Shown here one piece after another: positions 1-4,798 of a stretch of 5,848 nt of DNA; the first letter of the stretch is position 1, and each line of letters begins with the position of its first letter. The position numbers and the translations under genes were made by a program. Location: contig JAJFJO010000352.1 in NCBI GenBank assembly GCA_021774015.1, positions 1 through 5,848 on the forward strand, in the 5' to 3' direction. The notes below the pieces were generated by a model, which made no database searches, had not been told where the DNA came from, and was given only the letters and a program-made list of their open reading frames with translations. This DNA is from Gammaproteobacteria bacterium. GTDB lineage: Bacteria > Pseudomonadota > Gammaproteobacteria > Coxiellales > Coxiellaceae.

Positions 1-126
1 AGCTTACAAAAATGTGCGAAATATATTATTCTACTAGGCGCGTTTGAATTACACCTTGTAGGTTAAAAAATGATCTGAGTGTGTAAAAAAATAGCACAAG
101 CGTCATGTGCACTTTTTATGAAAAAA

Positions 127-138
127 TGTAGCTAAAAT
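127..138 (+). promoter_or_regulatory. Weak candidate -10 element for the four-gene pilus-like operon
   Basis: TAAAAT at 133-138 resembles a sigma-70 -10 hexamer and lies about 58 bases before the first start codon. There is no good -35 hexamer 16 to 18 bases upstream; the T-run at 113-117 is only a poor match and is too close. The whole leader is AT-rich, so chance matches are expected. This is the most plausible promoter position seen, but it is inference only. Confidence 0.22.
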
Positions 139-155
139 TAACATGATTGGGTCGA

Positions 156-169
156 CCTCGCGCGTGAGG
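156..169 (+). other. GC-rich hairpin in the operon leader
   Basis: CCTCG at 156-160 pairs with TGAGG at 165-169 (four Watson-Crick pairs plus one G-T) around a CGCG loop. It directly follows a GTCGAC palindrome at 151-156 and stands out in an otherwise AT-rich leader. It ends about seven bases before the ribosome binding site, so it could affect mRNA stability or access, or be an operator half. It has no following U-run, so it is not a terminator. Confidence 0.3.
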
Positions 170-175
170 GTGTCT

Positions 176-186
176 AAGGAAAGGGA
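176..186 (+). promoter_or_regulatory. Ribosome binding site for the TcpQ-like gene
   Basis: The purine run AAGGAAAGGGA contains two Shine-Dalgarno-like cores; the second (AAGGGA, 181-186) lies 9 bases before the ATG at 196. This supports that ATG as the true start and places the signal peptide at the N-terminus. Confidence 0.7.
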
Positions 187-195
187 CGAATTTAC

Positions 196-636
196 ATGCG
201 ACATATTCATATCACAGCCTTATTATTTTTTATGAGCTTTTGCGTGTATGCGGGCCCTGAAATGTACCCGCCTTCGCATGAAATACGACCTATACAATCA
301 AGTATGCGTACCACACCGGTTATCGCTCCTAGAATTAATATTATGTTTCAGCCAAGTCAGGTGAGAGCTCGTTCAAAAAGATCTGAGAGAAAAACGCGAA
401 CTACTGTTTATGCGGGTTCATTGCGAGATAATATAAAGCGTATTGCGGCGCACTTTGGTTGGAAGCGCGTGTTGTGGAATGCGCCTTATGATTTTAATTG
501 GGTGGGCACCACACCGATTCGGGCTAGAAGCTTATCAAGCATGCTCACTGTTTTATTAAAAAATTATCCACTACAAGCTGATTTTTACGCAGGCAACCAT
601 GTGCTTGTTATCATGCCAAGAGTGGTGTCTTCATGA
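196..636 (+). CDS. Periplasmic TcpQ/PilL-like type IVb pilus accessory protein
   Basis: This 146-residue protein starts with a Sec signal peptide (residues 1-19, short basic start, hydrophobic core, likely cleavage after VYA). A proline- and arginine-rich linker follows (20-70). The C-terminal part (about 71-142) looks like the TcpQ domain, also found at the end of PilL in R64-type systems: GSLRDNIKRIA, then GWKRVLW, a tyrosine/aspartate/tryptophan-containing turn, and a closing hydrophobic strand. In the known family, TcpQ helps place and stabilise the outer-membrane secretin TcpC, so a role as partner of the next gene product is inferred. Its stop overlaps the next start (ATGA at 633-636), indicating translational coupling. 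PilL proteins are often longer; this one is little more than the TcpQ domain. The gene is confident; the family assignment rests on motif recognition alone. Confidence 0.72.
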   Translation: MRHIHITALLFFMSFCVYAGPEMYPPSHEIRPIQSSMRTTPVIAPRINIMFQPSQVRARSKRSERKTRTTVYAGSLRDNIKRIAAHFGWKRVLWNAPYDFNWVGTTPIRARSLSSMLTVLLKNYPLQADFYAGNHVLVIMPRVVSS

Positions 637-1379
637 AAAAAATCTTTATCAGTGTCATCCTAATCGTCTCGCTTACAGGTTGTGCACCACCACATTGTCA
701 TAAGCTGAGTAATAGCTCGATAAGCAAACAACCCAACATGACACAAGCGACTAAAGCAATTGATAAAGTGCCGGCACCGGTAGTGATGCATCGCGGCTAT
801 TATGTTGATAGACGCCCGGTTAGCCTTAAAAAAACACCGGCTTGGTTAAAACGACGTGTAAATTTACACGCAGAAAATATGCCGCTATCGATGTTGATGG
901 ACCACCTGCTAAATGGTAGTAATGTCACCACGGCTTATGACAGCACGGTAGACACAAATATACTGGTGAGCATGAAATACAACGGTACCGTGAAAGGTGT
1001 GTTGAATCATCTTGCAGCAAAACTTAATTATGCATATATCTTGGCTGATCATGAGGTGGATTGGTCGGCATATGCAACAAAGAGTTATTCTGTGTCGTTT
1101 GTGCCGGTTGCTTCAAACCCCTTGGTATCTGCGGCCGTGAATGGAGAGGGTCGTCACTCGTCGGGTGTGTTTCCAGTCTGGCACGATTTGCGCCATATTT
1201 TTGGAGAACTGAAATCCAAAAATGGCACGGTGTATGTTTCTGCAGCAACGAAGTCGATTACTGTGCACGATCGACCGAGCAATATTGCAGCAATGTCGAG
1301 ATTGATTGAGACAATGAATGTGGCGGCATCAAAAAAAATTGGAACAGGAAAAAAACAAGCATCATCGCAAGAAGCGTAA
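633..1379 (+). CDS. Secretin-like lipoprotein with N0 and N1 domains only (short PilN-like protein)
   Basis: The 248-residue product has a lipoprotein signal (lipobox LTGC, lipidated Cys17; no Asp at +2, so outer-membrane sorting is expected). After a linker (18-68), residues about 69-158 resemble the N0/STN domain of PilN/BfpB secretins: TPAWLKRRVNL, a PLS helix start, the AYDSTVD segment, then NGTVKGVLNHLAAKLNYAY. Residues about 181-229 look like an N1 domain, with NGTVYVSAATKSITVHDRPS and a following helix. In full PilN proteins (over 500 residues) the pore-forming secretin domain follows; here the protein ends with a short Lys/Ser/Gln-rich tail (230-248). The next gene starts 35 bases later, so there is no room for a detached secretin domain, and no other frame restores it. 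It overlaps the upstream gene by 4 bases and has only a weak GA-rich ribosome site (about 618-628), suggesting coupled translation. It may be a repurposed outer-membrane anchor or a truncation that has lost its pore. Confidence 0.75.
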   Translation: MKKIFISVILIVSLTGCAPPHCHKLSNSSISKQPNMTQATKAIDKVPAPVVMHRGYYVDRRPVSLKKTPAWLKRRVNLHAENMPLSMLMDHLLNGSNVTTAYDSTVDTNILVSMKYNGTVKGVLNHLAAKLNYAYILADHEVDWSAYATKSYSVSFVPVASNPLVSAAVNGEGRHSSGVFPVWHDLRHIFGELKSKNGTVYVSAATKSITVHDRPSNIAAMSRLIETMNVAASKKIGTGKKQASSQEA

Positions 1380-1400
1380 TGATATTACACTCAGGGAAAT

Positions 1401-1406
1401 GAGGTG
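1401..1406 (+). promoter_or_regulatory. Ribosome binding site for the PilO2-like gene
   Basis: GAGGTG lies 8 bases before the ATG at 1415, in the 35-base gap after the secretin-like gene. It supports this start and shows the gene is translated from its own site rather than by stop-start overlap. Confidence 0.65.
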
Positions 1407-1414
1407 TTACAAGA

Positions 1415-2668
1415 ATGGCAATTATAAATCGGCCAGATGGTAGTCAATTTATCGTACAAGCGTATCGAGAGAGTTTGTCGGTTTCGAAAAAATCCTTATT
1501 AGCGCAAGACATCAAACGCTTATCTGAGCAGCACGGCCAATATGCCCTTATTAATTGTAATCAGGGTGCAGATTCAGAATCTTCATTTATGAATGCTATT
1601 TTTGCTAGTAAATCAGCTTATTTATTTGCAGAGTGCATGTGGGAATATCTGCATAGACCGGAAAACTTAGTATATTGCGAAGCGTTAGGTGATGGGCGAT
1701 TGATATTGGTGGTGGTGCGAGACGCCCAAATTTTAGTGGATAACATTATTTCTCAGGAAAACTTAGCAGTCGTATTGCTTCCCATATTAGCCGAGAAAAA
1801 AAGATATAAAATGGTTGCTTGTAATGGCGCTCCGTTAACTGAGGGGGAGTTGGCGCAGTACACGGTTCGTCCGACGGGACTCATCGATACGTATGAAACT
1901 ATTGAAGCACCCATGTTGCCGTTGATACCGTTGCAAGCCAATGCGCGCTTACAGCCAATTGCATCAGCCCTGCGTTCTGCCCAGTTGGTATCGAGCTCTA
2001 TCACTTGGGTATCATTGATTGCTGTAGCAGTTGTAATGTTAGCGGGTGGTTGGTGGCTTTCTCTTAAATCGTACTTGCCCACAGCGCAACTTAATATCCC
2101 AGCAGTGAGTCAACCTTATAAAACTTTTGATTCGGCATTATCAACTGTTGCACCTAATGCGGTGTTAGATGAGTTTGTTGAAAAAATCAGTAGTATGTAT
2201 CTTATACCGGGTTGGACAGCAGCTAATATTCGTTATGATGGTGATCGTTATCATGTTCAGGTAAATTCAGCTGGAGGTGATACAGAGGTGTTGGAGCAGT
2301 GGGCTAGACGGCATGGTTTTGAATTTTCAATGTTAGGTTCGAATGCGCAACTGACGGCGGCGACACACCTTAAACCAAGAGCAGCGCCAGAAAAAACATA
2401 TAAACTACAGCAAGTCACATCTACCTTAATCGACAGCCTTGATCGATTGTTGCAAGAGAATGTGGTTTCTGTTGGTGTAACGCAGCGACGTGGCAACGCT
2501 TTATCAACCGTATTGACTGTTAAAATTGATAATTTGTCACCCGATTTGTTGAAGCTAATCGGTTTGGAGCTGGCGGGAATGCCGGTGATATTAACATCTG
2601 CTCATGTCCGTATCGATTCAGGATTGATTAACGGAACAATGGAACTTTCAGTGTGGGGAGCGCAATAA
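1415..2668 (+). CDS. PilO2-like inner-membrane type IVb pilus assembly protein
   Basis: This 417-residue protein has one strong membrane segment (about 196-218, ending in GGWWLSL), preceded by a roughly 195-residue cytoplasmic domain and followed by a roughly 200-residue periplasmic domain. This is the architecture of the R64 PilO/PilO2 (pilin accessory protein PilO) family, and its length is near the family's usual size of about 400-450. The post-membrane part carries the typical features: a coil-forming stretch (about 235-262), then LIPGWTAANIRYDGDRYHVQV and a WARRHGFEF turn, followed by a second alpha/beta domain (about 330-415). PilO proteins join the cytoplasmic ATPase and platform to the periplasmic and secretin parts; here no ATPase gene is nearby, so the cytoplasmic domain's partner is unknown. 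It is placed between the secretin-like and PilP-like genes exactly as in pil operons, and its stop overlaps the next start (TAATG at 2666-2670). Assignment is from architecture, motifs and gene order. Confidence 0.75.
   Translation: MAIINRPDGSQFIVQAYRESLSVSKKSLLAQDIKRLSEQHGQYALINCNQGADSESSFMNAIFASKSAYLFAECMWEYLHRPENLVYCEALGDGRLILVVVRDAQILVDNIISQENLAVVLLPILAEKKRYKMVACNGAPLTEGELAQYTVRPTGLIDTYETIEAPMLPLIPLQANARLQPIASALRSAQLVSSSITWVSLIAVAVVMLAGGWWLSLKSYLPTAQLNIPAVSQPYKTFDSALSTVAPNAVLDEFVEKISSMYLIPGWTAANIRYDGDRYHVQVNSAGGDTEVLEQWARRHGFEFSMLGSNAQLTAATHLKPRAAPEKTYKLQQVTSTLIDSLDRLLQENVVSVGVTQRRGNALSTVLTVKIDNLSPDLLKLIGLELAGMPVILTSAHVRIDSGLINGTMELSVWGAQ
2655..2660 (+). promoter_or_regulatory. Ribosome binding site choosing the start of the PilP-SPOR gene
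   Basis: GGGGAG lies inside the end of the upstream gene, 7 bases before the ATG at 2668. This favours ATG 2668 over the in-frame GTG at 2653, which would place the start upstream of this site, and slightly over ATG 2674. Confidence 0.65.
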
Positions 2669-3879
2669 TGCGAATGGATAGAAAACAAACGTCGATGATT
2701 TTTTTAATTGGAATTGCTTTTTTATTTCTGGCTTACCAAATTTATAGGATGGTGAGTGGTGATATGATGATGTCACAACAGGCGAGCGCCATTGTTTATG
2801 CTAATAAGTTTGTTCCTAATGGTGATGCAGCGAAACAAGACGCTTTGCATAGAGCTGAGTTAAATGCAAAAGTAACGTTAAACAGCTCGAATATACAGAG
2901 CCGCAAAAAATCACCTTCAAAAGCACAAGCTGCTACAACGTCTGTTCCGCAAGCTGCGAAATTTAATAGTAAAGGTAGTACATTAGCGAGCGATCAAAAA
3001 CAATATATTAAGTTGGTAAACTCTTATGAGCTGGCAAAAATGAAACGTCAGCTATTGAACGAACAGGAGTCGATTGCAGAGGCGCAGCAACATATTGTTA
3101 AATTGCACAAACAAACTCAAGTGTTAGGTGGGCCAGTTGATTCTTCATCGGCGGGGTCAAATACGACATCGACTTTTTACCGGTTAACGTTTGTGGGTAA
3201 GGAGGATGGCCAATGGAATGCGACGCTTGTTAGTGATGGCCATTACAGTCAGGTGTCAGTAGGAACATTGCTGCCAAATGGTAGCAAAGTAATCGCGGTT
3301 TCTAACCGAGGTGTGACATTGGAAAAAAATAAGCGGCACCAATTGGTGACATTTAATGGCACCGTCGATCTGAATGCTGCAGCTACTGGTGCCGCAGTTA
3401 AGCGTTCGGAGGTGAAGGTGGTTGCCACAAAACCAACAGCGATTAAGTGGAAAAGAGAATCTGTTTTTTCTTTAAATGCGGGGGCTGATGACAAATCTTT
3501 GATTGTTAAAAAAAGTGATGCATCGTTGGTTGTTAATGATGGTGGTAATGCAGGAGGTGGCTTAACAGCCATTGATTATACGGCACAAGAACGTAGTATT
3601 TTAGAACGTTCTGGCAGTCATTACACGATACAATTAATTGGTTCGTATGACCCAGCAGTCATACGTGATTTTGTTGCTAAAAATAATTTGGGAAGTTCTG
3701 CGAAAGAGTTTTATGTAGTGAGTGAAGGCAAGCCTTGGTTTATGTTGATTCGTGGCGATTATCCCAGTGAGAAAGCAGCACTTCATGCTATGCAGCAATT
3801 ACCCGAATCTATGGCTTCCCAGCACCCGTGGCTGCGTGAATACGACGATGTTCAAGAGTCGATTGTTACACGGCGGTAA
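2668..3879 (+). CDS. PilP-like inner-membrane protein with C-terminal SPOR domain
   Basis: From ATG 2668 the protein is 403 residues (numbering from that start). A membrane anchor lies at about 8-29, so most of the chain should be periplasmic. A Lys/Ala/Ser-rich linker leads to a coiled coil (about 112-152; SYELAKMKRQLLNEQESIAE, with further heptads). Residues about 169-232 match the PilP pattern of R64-type systems: FYRLTFVGKEDGQWNATL, a short turn, then GTLLPNGSKVIAVSNRGVTL. A Gly/Ala/Ser-rich linker (about 235-310) precedes a SPOR domain (about 315-400): SHYTIQLIGSYDPAVIRDF, GKPWFMLIRGDYPSEKAA, LPESMASQHPWLREYDDVQ, closest in style to the DamX SPOR domain. SPOR domains bind glycan strands stripped of stem peptides, common at the division septum. 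Known PilP proteins are about 150-200 residues and lack SPOR, so this is an unusual fusion. A 1-base stop-start overlap couples it to the PilO2-like gene. It is the last gene of the operon. Confidence 0.78.
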   Translation: MRMDRKQTSMIFLIGIAFLFLAYQIYRMVSGDMMMSQQASAIVYANKFVPNGDAAKQDALHRAELNAKVTLNSSNIQSRKKSPSKAQAATTSVPQAAKFNSKGSTLASDQKQYIKLVNSYELAKMKRQLLNEQESIAEAQQHIVKLHKQTQVLGGPVDSSSAGSNTTSTFYRLTFVGKEDGQWNATLVSDGHYSQVSVGTLLPNGSKVIAVSNRGVTLEKNKRHQLVTFNGTVDLNAAATGAAVKRSEVKVVATKPTAIKWKRESVFSLNAGADDKSLIVKKSDASLVVNDGGNAGGGLTAIDYTAQERSILERSGSHYTIQLIGSYDPAVIRDFVAKNNLGSSAKEFYVVSEGKPWFMLIRGDYPSEKAALHAMQQLPESMASQHPWLREYDDVQESIVTRR

Positions 3880-3908
3880 TGGAAGTCTGAAAAATGTAAA
3901 GCGCCATA

Positions 3909-3928
3909 GCTTGTCCACTCTGGGAAGC
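3909..3928 (+). terminator. Weak hairpin, possible terminator of the pilus-like operon
   Basis: GCTTGTCC (3909-3916) can pair with GGGAAGC (3922-3928), with one bulged G, one G-T pair and a five-base loop. It lies 30 bases after the operon's last stop. No U-run follows directly; only the looser T-rich stretches ATTTCTTG and ACTTTTTC come later, so intrinsic termination would be weak. Confidence 0.22.
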
Positions 3929-4094
3929 AGCCTGCAATTTCTTGCCCTTATAACGCACTTTTTCTGTTGACTAGTACTAAGTAGAGACACAATGAGTGAT
4001 TCTGAATAGAATTCGTCCCATAAGTTACCATTTACACAGGTTTGCTGCGTAGGCGAAATTATATTGAGAGATAAATTTTCTAGAGCGCTTCCTA

Positions 4095-4103
4095 TGGTAT
4101 TGT
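4095..4103 (+). promoter_or_regulatory. Candidate extended -10 promoter for the lipoprotein-regulator pair
   Basis: TGGTATTGT fits an extended -10 (TG-N-TATNNT). The expected -35 position (about 4075-4080) reads ATTTTC, which is poor, but extended -10 promoters can do without it. Initiation near 4110 would give a leader of about 20 bases carrying the GGGAGA ribosome site (4121-4126). Confidence 0.35.
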
Positions 4104-4120
4104 TTTTATTAAAATTTATT

Positions 4121-4126
4121 GGGAGA
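4121..4126 (+). promoter_or_regulatory. Ribosome binding site supporting a GTG start
   Basis: GGGAGA lies 5 bases before GTG at 4132. There is no ATG between the site and the lipoprotein signal peptide, so GTG is the start, giving the typical MKKL lipoprotein N-terminus. Confidence 0.65.
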
Positions 4127-4131
4127 TATTT

Positions 4132-4542
4132 GTGAAGAAGCTTATAATTTGTTTAATTGTTCTACCTTTTACAGGGTTTCTTGGAGGTTGTGCCACAATA
4201 ATAAAGGGTACCAAGCAATCAGTTCGTGTGATAACACCACCTGTAACGAACGCACATTGTATGTTGGCTAATAGTCGGGGAAAATGGTACATACCACACA
4301 CCCCAGGCTCTGTTAAAGTACATCGTGATAAGAGTGATCTGCGTATTGTCTGTCAGAAACCAGGTCGCCGAACGAGCAAAAAATCTGTAAATTCAAAGAC
4401 TAGTTTAGCAACTGCTGGTAATGTACTTGCTGGTGGGATTATTGGAATGGGTATTGATGCTGCTTCTGGAGCGGATTTTTACTATCCAAAACAAGTCTCT
4501 GTCCCAATGTCTAAGCGTACTCATACTGTTACGTCGAGGTAG
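4132..4542 (+). CDS. Small outer-membrane-type lipoprotein of unknown function
   Basis: This 136-residue protein starts with GTG and a lipoprotein signal peptide ending in the lipobox LGGC (Cys20, followed by Ala, so outer-membrane sorting is expected). The mature part begins ATIIKGTKQSVRV, followed by a PEGA-like beta region (about 24-78) with two cysteines (Cys43 and Cys74) placed to form a disulfide. A glycine-rich segment (about 94-114: GNVLAGGIIGMGIDAASGA) and a closing YYP-x-x-V-x-V-P-M strand follow. This pattern, CATIxKGT at the start and GIDAASGA-x-x-YYP near the end, recurs in small proteobacterial lipoproteins, but I know no demonstrated function. It is separated from the pilus-like operon by 252 bases with its own promoter candidate, so a link to that system is not supported. 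The regulator gene follows after 11 bases, and its ribosome site overlaps this stop codon, suggesting one transcript. Confidence 0.75.
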   Translation: MKKLIICLIVLPFTGFLGGCATIIKGTKQSVRVITPPVTNAHCMLANSRGKWYIPHTPGSVKVHRDKSDLRIVCQKPGRRTSKKSVNSKTSLATAGNVLAGGIIGMGIDAASGADFYYPKQVSVPMSKRTHTVTSR

Positions 4543-4553
4543 GCGCTTTTAAT

Positions 4554-4790
4554 ATGGCTACGATGAGAGAATTTGATGCTCTTTGTTTGTCAGAGATTCA
4601 TGAATTATCTGCTAATAAAATTAAAAAAATTCGTCATTGTGTAGATGTTAGTCAGGCGGTATTAGCTAAAATTATTAATGTTAGTGTGGCAGCCATTAAG
4701 CAATGGGAGCGTGGTGAAAGAAGGCCCAGTGGCGCAGCTTTAAAATTATTAAATCTTGTTGAAACAAAGGGAATTGAAGCTGTTCTGTAA
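4554..4790 (+). CDS. XRE-family helix-turn-helix regulator, NadS/HigA-like
   Basis: The 78-residue product has a short N-terminal extension and an XRE helix-turn-helix (about 20-62): the recognition region reads SQAVLAKIINVSVAAIKQWE, followed by RGERRPSGAALKLLNLVE. The WE-x-G-x-R-x-P-x-G-x-A-x-x-LL signature is typical of NadS/HigA-type antitoxin-like regulators that often accompany RelE/HigB-family toxins. It is a DNA-binding protein; the target is unknown, with autorepression of its own operon the usual expectation. The GAGGTAGG purine run (4536-4543) spans the previous stop and lies 10 bases before ATG 4554; ATG 4563 would be too far. The partner gene upstream is a lipoprotein, not a toxin, and the downstream gene is convergent, so it is a solitary antitoxin-like regulator here. 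Confidence 0.8.
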   Translation: MATMREFDALCLSEIHELSANKIKKIRHCVDVSQAVLAKIINVSVAAIKQWERGERRPSGAALKLLNLVETKGIEAVL

Positions 4791-4798
4791 GGCAGCTT
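4777..4798. terminator. Small hairpin between convergent stops, possible weak bidirectional terminator
   Basis: AAGCTG (4777-4782) and CAGCTT (4793-4798) are perfect inverted repeats, extendable by two G-T pairs, and they span both stop codons of the converging genes. Neither side has a real U-run, so termination efficiency is doubtful. Confidence 0.25.

Larger units (their letters stand above)
3880..4131 (+). other. Intergenic region between the pilus-like operon and the lipoprotein gene
   Basis: These 252 bases contain no gene I can support. There is a weak hairpin at 3909-3928 and an extended -10 candidate at 4095-4103. A TTGACT hexamer at 3967-3972 resembles a -35 box but has no good -10 at proper spacing (CACAAT at 3988-3993 is 15 bases away). 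No tRNA, small-RNA signature or insertion-sequence end was recognised. Confidence 0.5.

Noticed and set aside
1..66. Open + frame from the left edge to TAA at 64-66, possibly the tail of an upstream gene
   Set aside because: Only 21 codons, no recognisable motif, and the other frames are also partly open by chance; cannot be supported.
1061..1309. Alternative + frame within the secretin-like gene
   Set aside because: Cysteine- and tryptophan-rich composition with no domain; a shadow of the N0-N1 coding frame.
1320..1415. Frameshift as the cause of the short secretin
   Set aside because: All three frames were read through this region; none continues into secretin-like sequence, and the next gene begins at 1415, so the missing domain is absent from the DNA.
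1753..2082. Antisense reading frame of 109 codons inside the PilO2-like gene
   Set aside because: It is a shadow of a well-supported gene, has no recognisable domain and no ribosome site I could credit.
2653..2667. GTG at 2653 as a start for the PilP-SPOR gene
   Set aside because: The strong GGGGAG site at 2655-2660 is correctly spaced for ATG 2668, and TAATG overlap at that point is the usual arrangement in coupled genes.
3249..3572. Antisense reading frame of 107 codons inside the PilP-SPOR gene
   Set aside because: It overlaps the PilP-like domain and linker in full and its product has no family character.
3752..3970. + frame running out of the SPOR-coding end into the intergenic region
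   Set aside because: Most of it overlaps the SPOR domain in another frame and the extension has no motif or start signal.
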